64,000 nucleotides of DNA from Actinoplanes subtropicus (GCF_000721705.1 NZ_JOJL01000017.1:1-64000), one strand, 5' to 3'; positions 8,614 through 16,875 are shown, counted from the first letter of the stretch. The notes: generated by a model not told the origin, from the letters alone. Numbers and translations are program-made.

Positions 8614-8652
8614 TTGACATCCGCCTCTTTGTGTACAGTACAGTACTGTACT
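8614..8652 (+). promoter_or_regulatory. Promoter and autoregulatory operator of the TetR/epoxide hydrolase unit
   Basis: A TTGACA at 8614-8619 is followed by the perfect 16-bp palindrome AGTACAGTACTGTACT at 8637-8652, which would cover the -10 region and initiation site. The TetR start codon is 13 bp further on, behind TGAGGGAGG. The position fits autorepression. Confidence 0.65.
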
Positions 8653-8665
8653 GAGGGAGGCAGTC

Positions 8666-9253
8666 ATGGATTCTGAACGGTCTCCGCTACGGGGGGCGGC
8701 CCGCGAGCAGGCGATCCTGGAGGCGACGGTCGCGCTGGTCGCCGAGGTCGGCTATGAGCGGGTGACGGTCAACGCGATCGCCGCCCGGGCGCACGCGTCC
8801 AAGGCGACGATGTACAGCCGCTGGCCGGGCAAGGCCGAGCTGGTCGCCGACGCCGTTCGCCGGCACGCCGATCGGGGAGTCGCCGAGGCGCCCGACACCG
8901 GCAGCTTGCGGGGGGACCTGCTGGCCGCGGTGAGCGCGATCGCCACCACTTTCGACGGCGCCGGCGGCGGGCTCACACTGCCCGGGTTGGTGGAGGCGCT
9001 GCGGGCCGATCCGGCTCTGCGGGATGTCGTGCGCGGCCAGATCGGCGACCGCTGCCGGCAGGACGGCCTGAGCATCTGCCGGCAGGCCGTCGCCCGCGGG
9101 GAGCGGGCCGACGAGACCCGGGGCCCGGAAGCGCTCGGGCTGGCGGTGGCCCACCTGTTCCTGCAGACGATTCTCGGCGGCACGCCGCCCACCACCGCCG
9201 AGCAGCAGACCTTCGTCGACCGAATCCTGCTGCCCCTGATCTGCACTGACTGA
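8666..9253 (+). CDS. TetR/AcrR family repressor
   Basis: 195 aa with the N-terminal TetR helix-turn-helix (about 14-60: ILEATVALVAEVGYERVTVN, then ARAHASKATMYSRWPGKAEL) and an all-helical ligand-binding C-terminus typical of TetR_C_11-like regulators. A strong AGGGAGG ribosome site fixes the start. It is followed after 12 bp by the epoxide hydrolase gene in the same direction, so the two form an operon behind the 16-bp palindrome. The effector is presumably an epoxide-related or hydrophobic compound (inference). Confidence 0.92.
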   Translation: MDSERSPLRGAAREQAILEATVALVAEVGYERVTVNAIAARAHASKATMYSRWPGKAELVADAVRRHADRGVAEAPDTGSLRGDLLAAVSAIATTFDGAGGGLTLPGLVEALRADPALRDVVRGQIGDRCRQDGLSICRQAVARGERADETRGPEALGLAVAHLFLQTILGGTPPTTAEQQTFVDRILLPLICTD

Positions 9254-9265
9254 GGAGGCTTCACC

Positions 9266-10423
9266 ATGTCCGAGCGCATCGAACCGTTCACCCTGCACGT
9301 TCCCGACGAAGACCTCGCCGACCTGCGGCACCGGCTCGCCGCGGTGCGCTGGCCGGCCGGTGGCACCGTCACCGACACCAGCCAGGGCCCGACCCAGGAC
9401 AAGCTGGCCGCGCTGGTCGCGCACTGGCGCGACAAGTACGACTGGCGAGCCTGTGAGGCGGAGCTCAACAGCCTGGGCCAGTACCGGACCACCATCGACG
9501 GGCTCGACATCGACTTCCTGCACGTCCGCTCGGCCGAGCCCGGCGCCCTGCCACTGATCATGACGCACGGCTGGCCCGGATCGGTCCTGGAGTTCCGCAA
9601 GGTGATCGGGCCGCTGACCGATCCGGTCGCGTACGGTGGCGTCGCCTCTGATGCCTTTGATCTGATTCTGCCGACGCTGCCCGGGTTCGGGTTCTCGGCC
9701 AAACCGGTCGAGACCGGCTGGGGTCCCGGGCGCGTCGCCGACGCCTGGATCACGCTGATGGAGCGGCTCGGCTACCAGCGCTGGGGCGCGCAGGGCGGCG
9801 ATCTGGGCTGCGCGGTCACCGACGAGATGGCCCGGCGTACGCCCGCGGGTCTGATCGGAATGCATTTGAACTTCGCCATGTTCGGCCCGGCGCCGGACGA
9901 GATCGCCGACGCCACCGAACAGGAGCGGGCGATGCTGGCCAGCGCCAAGTACTTCTGGGACACCCTGTCGGGTTACGCCAAGGAGCAGGGGACCCGGCCG
10001 CAGACCATCGGTTACTCGCTCGCCGACTCGCCGGTCGGGCAGGCCGCCTGGGTCTACGCCATGCTCCAGGACACCTGCGGTACGCCCGGGAACGCCGAGG
10101 CGAGCTTCACCCTGGACGAGATGCTCGACGACATCATGCTCTACTGGCTGCCCAACTCCGGCGCCTCGACGGCCCGGATGTACTGGGAGATGACGCAGTC
10201 CGGCTGGTCCGCGCCGGCCACCATCGACGCGCCGACCACCCTGCCGACCGGTTTCACGATGTCGCCGAAGGAACACGTGCGCAAGTCACGCCGTTGGCTG
10301 CAACGCCGTTACAGCAACGTCATCCACTTCAACGAGTTGCCGGCGGGCGGCCACTTCACGGCCCTGGAGCAGCCGGAGGGCTTCGTCGCCGACGTCCGGG
10401 CCACCTTCGCGCAGCTGCGCTGA
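9266..10423 (+). CDS. Epoxide hydrolase, EHN-domain type
   Basis: 385 aa alpha/beta hydrolase of the microsomal-type epoxide hydrolase family. The N-terminal EHN domain (about 5-110) has the lid pattern MSERIEPFTLHVPDEDLADL. Then come the oxyanion box HGWPGS (101-106), nucleophile Asp179 in GAQGGDLGC, and catalytic His363 in AGGHFTALEQPE. Reaction: hydrolysis of epoxides to vicinal diols. No signal peptide, so cytosolic. GAGGAGG lies 5 bp before the ATG. It is co-transcribed with the preceding TetR repressor. Length is normal for the family. Confidence 0.93.
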   Translation: MSERIEPFTLHVPDEDLADLRHRLAAVRWPAGGTVTDTSQGPTQDKLAALVAHWRDKYDWRACEAELNSLGQYRTTIDGLDIDFLHVRSAEPGALPLIMTHGWPGSVLEFRKVIGPLTDPVAYGGVASDAFDLILPTLPGFGFSAKPVETGWGPGRVADAWITLMERLGYQRWGAQGGDLGCAVTDEMARRTPAGLIGMHLNFAMFGPAPDEIADATEQERAMLASAKYFWDTLSGYAKEQGTRPQTIGYSLADSPVGQAAWVYAMLQDTCGTPGNAEASFTLDEMLDDIMLYWLPNSGASTARMYWEMTQSGWSAPATIDAPTTLPTGFTMSPKEHVRKSRRWLQRRYSNVIHFNELPAGGHFTALEQPEGFVADVRATFAQLR

Positions 10424-10477
10424 GCAAGGCTGCGCTGACCGAGGCCGGCGTTGACGGCAGCGGTTACCGTGCCGCCG

Positions 10478-10672
10478 GTGACCGACGATCATCCGCGGCC
10501 GAGCCCGCTCGGTGGATTGTGGGCGTTCCTCGGCGGCGGCATGGTCATGGCCGTCACGGTGCTGCTGCTCCGTCCCGTTATCCGGCAGCAGGACCGCCCG
10601 AACTGGGGCGGCAACGGCAACGGCAACGCGAGCGGCTTCAGTGACCCGAACTTGGATCTCTTCCTGCCGTGA
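10478..10672 (+). CDS. Possible small membrane protein
   Basis: From a GTG the frame encodes about 64 aa with one hydrophobic helix (LGGLWAFLGGGMVMAVTVLLL) and a glycine/asparagine-rich tail. A TTG at 10451 is an alternative start. No convincing ribosome site and no recognised family. It could be spurious. Confidence 0.35.
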   Translation: MTDDHPRPSPLGGLWAFLGGGMVMAVTVLLLRPVIRQQDRPNWGGNGNGNASGFSDPNLDLFLP

Positions 10673-10704
10673 TGCCCTGGGCTGACTGGCCCTCATCGTC
10701 GCCG

Positions 10705-10915
10705 AGCAGGTGCTGCCGATCGCTCGGGCGCGTTCGGGTTCGCACTTGACCGTGATGATCTGTTCGTCCGGGTCGTCGGTGACGATCAGGAACACCTTGC
10801 CCGCGACCTTGTACACGTCGAGTCCCGCTGTGAAGGGGTATCCGTGGTTGACGTCGGGGAGGGCCAGGGCCACCCGGCGGGCGGTGTCCTGGAGCCGGTC
10901 ACCGGCCGCGGTCAC
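10705..10915 (-). pseudogene. MmcQ/YjbR-like protein, C-terminally truncated
   Basis: Begins with a GTG overlapping the stop of the intact paralogue upstream (GTGA overlap). It encodes the N-terminal half of the family fold: TARRVALALPDVNHGYPF, then LDVYKVAGKVFLIVTD and IITVKCEPERARAIG. The second half, with the conserved NKKHW box seen in the neighbour, is gone; after about 10705 the frame continues into unrelated sequence. A tandem pair of YjbR proteins with one copy decayed. Confidence 0.7.
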
Positions 10916-11307
10916 CGGGCCGCCCGCGTGCCGGTGCCGTAGGTGTGCGGGTCGACAGGTTGCTCGGCCTTGGGCAGGTGGGCGACGACGAGCCGGTAGG
11001 AGTCGGTGACGAGTTCGGTGACGAGTTCCTTGTCGATGCCTTCTCCGCTCTCCAGGGTGATCCAGTGCTTCTTGTTCATGTGGTAGCCCGGGGTGATGTG
11101 GCGGTATTGCTCCCGCAGGGCGTGGGCCTCGCCGGGGTCGGCCTTGAGGATCACGACGGGTCGCCCCGGGACTTCGGTCATCAGCATGAACACCTTGCCG
11201 CGGACCTTGTAGACCTCCCAGTCGGGGCCGAAGGGGTGCGCCAGTTGGGCTCCGGGGAGTTCCTCCGCGCAGTCGGCGGCGGTCTGGTGCAGGGCCGATC
11301 CGTTCAT
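10912..11307 (-). CDS. MmcQ/YjbR family protein
   Basis: 131 aa with a CyaY-like fold typical of the MmcQ/YjbR family. Characteristic boxes are ELPGAQLAHPFGPDWEVYKV, GKVFMLMTEV, VILKADPGEA and GYHMNKKHWITLESG. YjbR proteins are often called DNA-binding but their cellular role is unclear. It is divergent from the AraC-family gene (11423) across 115 bp and overlaps a truncated paralogue downstream. Length and motifs are complete. Confidence 0.87.
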   Translation of the reverse strand: MNGSALHQTAADCAEELPGAQLAHPFGPDWEVYKVRGKVFMLMTEVPGRPVVILKADPGEAHALREQYRHITPGYHMNKKHWITLESGEGIDKELVTELVTDSYRLVVAHLPKAEQPVDPHTYGTGTRAAR

Positions 11308-11422
11308 GGGTGGTGAGCCCTCTCAGATGGTGACGGAATGTGGTTATCGAAGGAGCCGGAGGACGCGGGCACGTCCCATCGTTGCGTCGAAGCCGACCAG
11401 AAGGGCGGTAGGCTGCGGACAC

Positions 11423-12373
11423 ATGATGGTCGGCAAGCGACAATCCAGGCCGCGCAGGCGAGCCGGACCGGCTGCTGTTCCGCTGTACGGGTTCCAGCCC
11501 CCGGTCGGTACTCCCTACAACCTCGAGGTGAATACCGTCGAGGACTTCTTCGCCCAGCACGACGACTGGCCGTGGAACCCGGCCCATCCGGGCCGCGCCA
11601 CGTTCCACTACCTCATCGCGGTCACCGAGGGTGAGTTGCGGCATGACGTCGACTACGTCACGCGGACCGTCGGCCCCGGCCAGTGGCTGTGGGTGCGTCC
11701 CGGACACGCGCAGCGCTGGCATCCGCCCGACGGTGCCCGCGGCCCGTTCATCCTGTTCGAGCCGGACGTGCTGCGGCCCGATCTCACCCGTCTGCTGGCC
11801 CCGCTCACCGCGCACGAGGCTCCTGCGGTGCTCAGCCCGCACCCCGAGGACACCGCCTGGCTGCAGCAGACGGCACTGCAGCTCCTGGACGAACACCGGG
11901 CACTGGGGCGCCGCCCCCTCGGCCTCCACCATGCCCTGCGGTGCAGCCTGCTCGAATCGCTACTGCTGCGCCTGGCCAACTCCGCGGGCATCGCCCCTAT
12001 CGGCTCGGGGACGGCCGGAACGGGCCGCGCCGACCGGTACGGACGTTTCTTGGACGCCTTGGAGCTGCAGTTTCGCGAGCTGCACCAAGCCGCGGACTAC
12101 GCCGAGTTGCTCGGCTGCTCGGTCCGCACCCTCAGCCGCGCCGCCCGGAACGCCACCGGCAAGACAGTGCGTGAGCTCATCGACGAGCGGCGCCTGCTGG
12201 AAGCCCGGCGCCTGCTGGGAAGTGCCCGGTGGGATGCCCGGACCGTGGCCGCCCACCTCGGCTTCACCGATCCCGCGAACTTCGGCCGCTTCTTCCGGGA
12301 CCGTACCGGTCTCACCCCGGCCGCCTTCGCGGCCGGCGAGGCCACGATCGCCCCCACTTCTCTGCCTGGTTGA
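11423..12373 (+). CDS. AraC-family transcriptional regulator
   Basis: 316 aa. The N-terminal cupin-like sensor domain (about 35-130) includes FHYLIAVTEGELRHDVDY and GQWLWVRPGHAQRWHPP. The C-terminal double helix-turn-helix (about 215-300) has YAELLGCSVRTLSRAARNAT and DARTVAAHLGFTDPANFGRF. Two adjacent ATGs (11423, 11426) are possible starts; the open frame extends upstream without homology. The divergent YjbR gene is the likely target besides itself. Effector unknown. Confidence 0.9.
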   Translation: MMVGKRQSRPRRRAGPAAVPLYGFQPPVGTPYNLEVNTVEDFFAQHDDWPWNPAHPGRATFHYLIAVTEGELRHDVDYVTRTVGPGQWLWVRPGHAQRWHPPDGARGPFILFEPDVLRPDLTRLLAPLTAHEAPAVLSPHPEDTAWLQQTALQLLDEHRALGRRPLGLHHALRCSLLESLLLRLANSAGIAPIGSGTAGTGRADRYGRFLDALELQFRELHQAADYAELLGCSVRTLSRAARNATGKTVRELIDERRLLEARRLLGSARWDARTVAAHLGFTDPANFGRFFRDRTGLTPAAFAAGEATIAPTSLPG

Positions 12374-12419
12374 CGATCTCTGTGGTTTTCGGCCGGTTCT
12401 CAGTCGACGGGCTCGATGG

Positions 12420-12665
12420 TCACGTCGCGCCGACTGGGTGAGATGACGGCAGGGGTAGGTCGAGACTGCTATCCAGATAGCGCCGTGACCCTTCGGTGTA
12501 CAGGACGCCGAGAGCGAGGGACGTTTGTCCCGACCGGGATACCCCTGCGATGGACACCAGCTTGTTGAGCGGGATGTCGACGTCGATGTCCTTGAGCTTG
12601 TGCACCTGGGCGCCGCGCACCTTGACCGCGTTCGGTGCGGCGGAGCCGTTGTTGGGGCTGGTGGG
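12420..12665 (-). pseudogene. UvrA-like ABC ATPase, N-terminal fragment
   Basis: About 80 codons without a clear start. They match the opening of UvrA and UvrA-like resistance proteins: VRGAQVHKLKDIDVDIPLNK, then the Walker A region IAGVSRSGQTSLALGVLY, then EGSRRYLDSS. Normal UvrA reads GVSGSGKS, so the essential Walker A lysine is replaced by Gln. The frame stops soon after. A dead scrap with only the first of many domains. Confidence 0.72.
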
Positions 12666-12709
12666 TTCAGGTCCGGGTTCCTCCTCGCCGGGGCGGGCAG
12701 TCCTGCGGG

Positions 12710-13099
12710 TCAGGCGGTGCCGGTCGGGCGGACGTCGCGTTCGCAGACGGCGAGCACGTTGCCGGAGGGGTCGTGGAACCAGGCGAACCAGGGGCCCTTG
12801 GCGCGGTAGATCCCGTCCGGGTCGATCTGTATGGGTGTTCCCTCGTAGTGCTCGAATTCCACGCCGCGCCGGGTGAGGTCCGCGACCGTGCTGGGGAGGT
12901 CGGGGACGACGATGTTGAGGATGGTGAATCGTGCGGGCTGGTGCTTGGGGTGGGCGTACGCGACGGTGTATGCGCCGCCGGGGAGATGGATGAAGAGCAT
13001 TCCGTCCCGGTCTTCGATACGCAGGCCAAGTAGGTCCTGGTAGAAGGTGCGGGTCGATTCCAGGTCGTTCACGGTGAAGGAGCTGTAGGTGTCGGTCAT
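12710..13099 (-). CDS. VOC-superfamily (glyoxalase/bleomycin-resistance fold) protein
   Basis: 129 aa single VOC domain of two beta-alpha-beta-beta-beta units: MTDTYSSFTVNDLESTRTFY, LGLRIEDRDGMLFIHLPG, then FTILNIVVPDLPSTVADLT and FAWFHDPSGNVLAVCE. His, Glu and other ligand positions are partly present, so metal-dependent catalysis is possible but unproven. It heads the 3' end of a minus-strand run (MDR dehydrogenase, two SnoaL-like proteins, VOC) with gaps of 120-160 bp. It may modify or bind the same small molecule as those enzymes. Confidence 0.9.
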   Translation of the reverse strand: MTDTYSSFTVNDLESTRTFYQDLLGLRIEDRDGMLFIHLPGGAYTVAYAHPKHQPARFTILNIVVPDLPSTVADLTRRGVEFEHYEGTPIQIDPDGIYRAKGPWFAWFHDPSGNVLAVCERDVRPTGTA

Positions 13100-13219
13100 C
13101 AGGGTCCTTATGTTCGGTCGTTCGACGGTGGTTCGGGTGCGTTGGTGTCGCGGGGCGGGTCTCTGAGCTGTTGCCGGTGGTGGAGTCGCTCGGTGATAGC
13201 CCTCTGGTAACCGTCGCGG

Positions 13220-13651
13220 TCAGGAAGCGACCCTTTCGGTCACCGTTTGGGAGAAGGCCCAGTGGGAGTGCACGATGCGCCACTGGTCGCCGATGAGGCG
13301 GTATCCGTGACAGGCGTTCCAGGCGCGCAGCTGCCGCTCCTCGCCGTCCTCGTCGAGTACAAAGGTGTGCAGGTTGTACGCGAGGACGGCGAAGGTTCCT
13401 TCGTCGCTGACGTGCACCTGCGGGTTGAGGTAATCGCTGCGCACGATGTGCGGGTTCTTGTAGATGGAGTTGATCCAGGCGATGACGTTGTCCCGGCCGA
13501 CCACGAGCCTTTCCAGGATCGGGTCGAAGTAGCTGACCTCGTCGGCGAACGCGTCGAGGTAGCCGGTGTTGTCACCGACGCTCCACCGCTCGTTGAAGGA
13601 TTTCTCCAGCTCGATGATGGTCTTGCTGATTTCTTCCTTGTTGACGCTCAT
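13220..13651 (-). CDS. SnoaL-like/NTF2-fold protein (1)
   Basis: 143 aa single NTF2-like domain. An N-terminal helix (SKTIIELEKSFNERWSVGDN) is followed by YLDAFADEVSYFDPI, GRDNVIAWINSIY and a curved sheet ending YRLIGDQWRIVHSHWAFSQ. SnoaL relatives include polyketide cyclases, ketosteroid-isomerase-like enzymes and ECF41 sensor domains. It is related to the protein at 13813 (both have the W-x-x-GD-x-x-GY-x-DA pattern), suggesting tandem duplication. Catalytic assignment is open. Confidence 0.86.
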   Translation of the reverse strand: MSVNKEEISKTIIELEKSFNERWSVGDNTGYLDAFADEVSYFDPILERLVVGRDNVIAWINSIYKNPHIVRSDYLNPQVHVSDEGTFAVLAYNLHTFVLDEDGEERQLRAWNACHGYRLIGDQWRIVHSHWAFSQTVTERVAS

Positions 13652-13724
13652 GGCGTTTCCTCTCGTGCAAGCCGCGGCCGGCCGGTTCCTGCCTGACCGA
13701 CGCCTGGCGGGGTTGGATGTGTGA

Positions 13725-13790
13725 GTCGGTCGTCGATCAGCACGACGTGCTTGCCTGGCGCCGTGCCGGCCTCAGCGGCGGGGTGTGCTG
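13725..13790 (-). pseudogene. C-terminal remnant of an MDR dehydrogenase
   Basis: About 22 codons reading AEAGTAPGKHVVLIDD, nearly the same as the extreme C-terminus of the dehydrogenase at 14408 (ESGTTPGKHVVVLAD). It lies between the two SnoaL-like genes exactly where a second dehydrogenase would sit if the SnoaL-dehydrogenase pair had once been duplicated. Short, so chance similarity is possible. Confidence 0.45.
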
Positions 13791-13812
13791 CTCCGCAGCG
13801 CACCGTGGGGCG

Positions 13813-14253
13813 CTACTTCCCGATGCTGCGCCCGAGGTTGTAGCGGTCCCATGCGTCGCGCAGGGACAAGTGCCCGTGCGTCAGCAGCCACTGGCCGTCG
13901 GCCTTGCGGAATATGAGCGACATGTTCCACGTCAGGAACTGCTTCTCCGCGCCGTTGTCGTCCGGCCGGTAGGTGGTGAAGTTGAAGACCAGCAGGACCT
14001 CGTCATCGCTGAGTGGGCGGGCGGTCTCGTTCTGGTACTCCTGCCGGGCACTGCTCGCGCCCGAATGGAGGCGCTGGAAGTGGCCACGCACGGCTTCTCG
14101 GCCGACGACGAGGTACTCGGTGAATGGGTCGAAGTAGGTGACGTCCTCCGCCAGCGCGTCCATGTAGCCGGTCGGGTCGCCGCTGGTCCAGCGCCACTGG
14201 ATCTGCTGCTCGAAGTCGACGAGCGTCTGGATTTCCTCGCGTGTGAGGGCCAT
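13813..14253 (-). CDS. SnoaL-like/NTF2-fold protein (2)
   Basis: 146 aa, a paralogue of the protein at 13220, with the same order: QTLVDFEQQIQWRWTSGDPT, GYMDALAEDVTYFDPF, GREAVRGHFQRLHSG, then LIFRKADGQWLLTHGHLSL. It lies 154 bp downstream of the MDR dehydrogenase gene in the same direction. A pairing of NTF2-fold proteins with an MDR dehydrogenase suggests action on one small substrate (inference). Confidence 0.86.
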   Translation of the reverse strand: MALTREEIQTLVDFEQQIQWRWTSGDPTGYMDALAEDVTYFDPFTEYLVVGREAVRGHFQRLHSGASSARQEYQNETARPLSDDEVLLVFNFTTYRPDDNGAEKQFLTWNMSLIFRKADGQWLLTHGHLSLRDAWDRYNLGRSIGK

Positions 14254-14407
14254 GACATGTTCCTTTTCGAGGATCTCGGGGGTGATCTTGGGGGTCTTTC
14301 AGCGGTTCCTTCAGCGGCATCTGTCCTCGGCCGGAACGGCCGCAGGGGCGGCTCCTTCGGGGAGGACGGTGCGGGGTGGAAGAGCCGGTTCTCCGGGGGC
14401 CGGGCGG

Positions 14408-15430
14408 TCAGTCGGCCAGGACGACGACGTGCTTGCCCGGCGTGGTGCCGGATTCGAGGCCGGCCTGGGCGTCGCGGACTTCTTCCAGGCCGTGGTAGAC
14501 CTTCGCGACCGCGACGGTGAGGCGTCCGGCGGCGATGGCCCGGAGCTGGTGGGCGAAGACGTCGGCCGGCAGGTCGGCGGCCTGGCCGCCGTAGGAGGTC
14601 AGCCGCACCCCGAACGGGATCATGAACGGGCTGAAGTCCGGGATCGTCCACTGGCCCGCCAGGGCTCCGGTGAAGCAGACCGTACCGTGGTGGCGGACGG
14701 TGCGCAGGGTGTCGGGCAGGACCGAGCAGCCCACCAGTTCCAGGGCGGCGTGCACGCCGTCCGGGAACAGCTCGCGTACCTGGTCGGCGAGGGTGCCGTT
14801 GTCGACGAGGGGGTGGTCGACGCCCGCGGCCCGCAGGTCCCCGGCCCTCGCCTCGCTGCGGGTGGTTGAGATGACGGTGGCTCCGAGGTCCTTCGCGATC
14901 GTGGCCGCGCTCAGCCCGACCGTGGAGGTGCCGCCGCGGATCAGCAGCGTCTGCCCGGCCTTCAGGTCCAGGCCGCGGGTCAGCGATCCGTAGGCGGTCT
15001 GGAACATCTCCGGCAGCGCACCGACCACGTCCCACGGCAGGCTGGTCTCGAAGGGGATGACCTGCCCGGCGGGGACGGTGACGTACTGGGCGTACGCTCC
15101 GTCGTACGAGCGGCCCATGCCGCCCATCATCGTGGCCACCTGCTGTCCCGGCCGCAGCCCGCTGTCCTCGTCTGCCTCCTCGACCATCCCGACGCCCTCG
15201 ATGCCGGGCACCCGCGGATAGGTGACCACCGCGTCCGACTCGCCCTTGCGGGTGGTGACCTCGGACTCGTTGACGCCGAACGCCTTCACCTTGATCCGCA
15301 CCCAGCCGGGCTTGCGTACGGGCAATGGCACATCCTGGATCTCCAGTGCGTCCAGGCCGCCGGGCCGGGCGACGACGACGGCCCGCATCGTCGCCGGGTC
15401 GGCGTCGCCGGCTGATGTGGGGTGACTCAT
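14408..15430 (-). CDS. MDR (zinc-type alcohol dehydrogenase-like) oxidoreductase
   Basis: 340 aa from the ATG of MSHPTSAG, which follows AAAGGAGT at good spacing; the longer frame upstream lacks support. The N-terminal GroES-like domain has MRAVVVARPGGLDALEI and VPGIEGVGMVEE; the Rossmann domain has the cofactor loop RGGTSTVGLSAATIAK (about residues 160-175). No catalytic-zinc Cys/His set is evident, so it is closer to quinone reductases and enoyl reductases. Predicted NADPH-dependent reductase, cytosolic. First gene of the minus-strand run with the SnoaL-like and VOC genes. Confidence 0.92.
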   Translation of the reverse strand: MSHPTSAGDADPATMRAVVVARPGGLDALEIQDVPLPVRKPGWVRIKVKAFGVNESEVTTRKGESDAVVTYPRVPGIEGVGMVEEADEDSGLRPGQQVATMMGGMGRSYDGAYAQYVTVPAGQVIPFETSLPWDVVGALPEMFQTAYGSLTRGLDLKAGQTLLIRGGTSTVGLSAATIAKDLGATVISTTRSEARAGDLRAAGVDHPLVDNGTLADQVRELFPDGVHAALELVGCSVLPDTLRTVRHHGTVCFTGALAGQWTIPDFSPFMIPFGVRLTSYGGQAADLPADVFAHQLRAIAAGRLTVAVAKVYHGLEEVRDAQAGLESGTTPGKHVVVLAD

Positions 15431-15493
15431 GTCGTACTCCTTTGTTCTGCGTTCTGCGTTCTGCATGTTCTGCGTGCCGGGCCGTCAGGGCGG

Positions 15494-15971
15494 TCAGCCC
15501 ATGTCGTCGTTGGCCATGTTCAGCAGCACGTCCACGGCGCGGTGCGCGCCCGAGGCGAGGACGTCAATAGGACGGGCGTGCACCACCGCGCCGGACTGCC
15601 CGATGTCCAGGACGACACCGAGGCTCTTGCTGTCCATCCCGCCCTGGGCACCGACCTCCGTCGGGATCCAGGTGAGCGGCGATGACGTCTTGGAGGAAGA
15701 GGTTGCTGGCCTCGGCGAGAGCGCCGCCTTGTCGGCCGGCTGCTCGGGGCCCACAGGTTCAGGTTCAGGCAGTCCTCGCACATCCCGCTGTCCGCTTCGA
15801 GCCAGTCGCCGCTGTCGAGCCGGACGGAGACGACGCCTTGCGGTCATAGCGGCGGTCCGCATCGAAATCCGCGACCACGGGGCGGCGGTATCGCTCGGCG
15901 GTGGCGAACGGGACTCCCCGCCCCGACCGCACCCTTGGTGCAGTCGGGGCATTGGGTGCGGTAGCGGTCAT
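15494..15971 (-). pseudogene. Type-B carboxylesterase-like gene, frameshifted and truncated
   Basis: An ATG preceded by GGAAGGA starts a frame whose residues SGRGVPFATAERYRRPV resemble the RGIPYA segment of type-B carboxylesterases. A one-base loss near 15838 is needed to continue into VVSVRLDSGDWLEADSGM and the family box EDCLNLNLWAP. After that the frame is again lost and no GESAGG nucleophile region is present; about 160 of some 500 residues remain. The minus-strand frame stopping at 15494 shows no further esterase motif. Non-functional. Confidence 0.6.
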
Positions 15972-16077
15972 GACGTGTCCTTCCGGCGCGGTTCGGTCTG
16001 TCGCGGGGCAAGCCGACGGCTGGCTACTCGCACCGAAATCATTGCCGGGGATCCGACGAAACAACTTGTGGGCAGCG

Positions 16078-16101
16078 GTCACTTGATAGTCATCAGGTGA
16101 C
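16078..16101. promoter_or_regulatory. Inverted repeat upstream of the esterase relic
   Basis: GTCACTTGAT and ATCAGGTGAC are inverted copies (9 of 10 bases) separated by AGTC. It lies about 110 bp upstream of the esterase relic's start codon, a plausible operator of a MarR/HxlR-type regulator that is not encoded nearby. Confidence 0.45.
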
Positions 16102-16820
16102 ACTGCTGAGAGAGTGCAAGATCCTGGCTTGGTGCTGTCGGCGTCGACCGCATCCCCTCCGCGGCCTGGACAACGACGCACACCTGACCGACCTGGCCTC
16201 CCGGCACCGCATCGCCTACATCGACGCAGCCACCGACACCCACGCCGACCACGGGCCCCTCGCGCACGGCGGCCGAGTCGTCGCCGCTGGCCTTGTTCTC
16301 GTACAGGCATACGAGATCAAGGCTCATGACGAATGAGTGTGGTTCACTGCCACAAACGGACACATCGCAGCAATCGAGGCTCGACTGCCGCCGGCTCGAC
16401 CGCAAAGCAGAAGGTGCAGCCCCGCTACCTCGTGCGGAACACCGCCTCAACGCGCAGTCGACGGCCGATCGCGCTGCGATTTTGCAGATCTACGTGGTGC
16501 CCCCGGCAAGAGACGGACCTGCACATCAGACTTCGAGCAGTAGCCCGCTTGAGCTGCCGCATTGGGCGGCCCTGATCTCGCGATTTGCGGTCGCTGATCT
16601 GCGTAGGTTGGTCCTTCGGCCGGCAGCTCGGTGAAGCCTTGAAGCGGTCCCGCGACGAGATCGAATGACGGCCGGGGGCAGCCGGGTCGTTGGAGCCGCA
16701 TCACCGGACCCGAAGTAGAACCCGATCCTCTCAACGGCACCCTGCTGGAAGATCCGGTCGTAGCCGGCACGGATGGCCGCGGGTCAGCTGCCCCTTCTTG
16801 GCGGGTGGGGTCTCAGCGCG
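16102..16820. other. Intergenic stretch without a supportable gene
   Basis: Open frames here have poor codon bias and no recognisable motif. The only structure I see is the tRNA-like repeat at 16472-16524. Confidence 0.5.
16472..16524 (-). repeat. tRNA-like 3' end repeat, copy 1
   Basis: Shares the run CGCTGCGATTTTGCAGATCT plus a following GTGCCCCCGG...ACCTGCAC block with 25926-25977. Read on the minus strand it resembles a tRNA T-arm and acceptor strand ending CCGGGGGCACC, but the T-loop is degenerate (TCCGTCT instead of TTCGANT). Probably a decayed tRNA end or att duplicate; no complete tRNA is present. Confidence 0.5.
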
Positions 16821-16857
16821 GGGACTGCGGTCGATATGTTGAATCGTCCGCAGTCCC
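16821..16857 (-). terminator. Terminator downstream of the SDR at 16876
   Basis: A perfect 10-bp inverted repeat (GGGACTGCGG and its complement) with a 17-nt loop, 19 bp past the SDR stop codon. Confidence 0.72.
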
Positions 16858-16875
16858 GGGACCGGATGGCTGTGC

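Noticed and set aside
10286..11932. 548-codon minus-strand frame
   Set aside because: Antisense to the epoxide hydrolase end and AraC gene and low in normal codon bias; only the YjbR fragment inside it is real.
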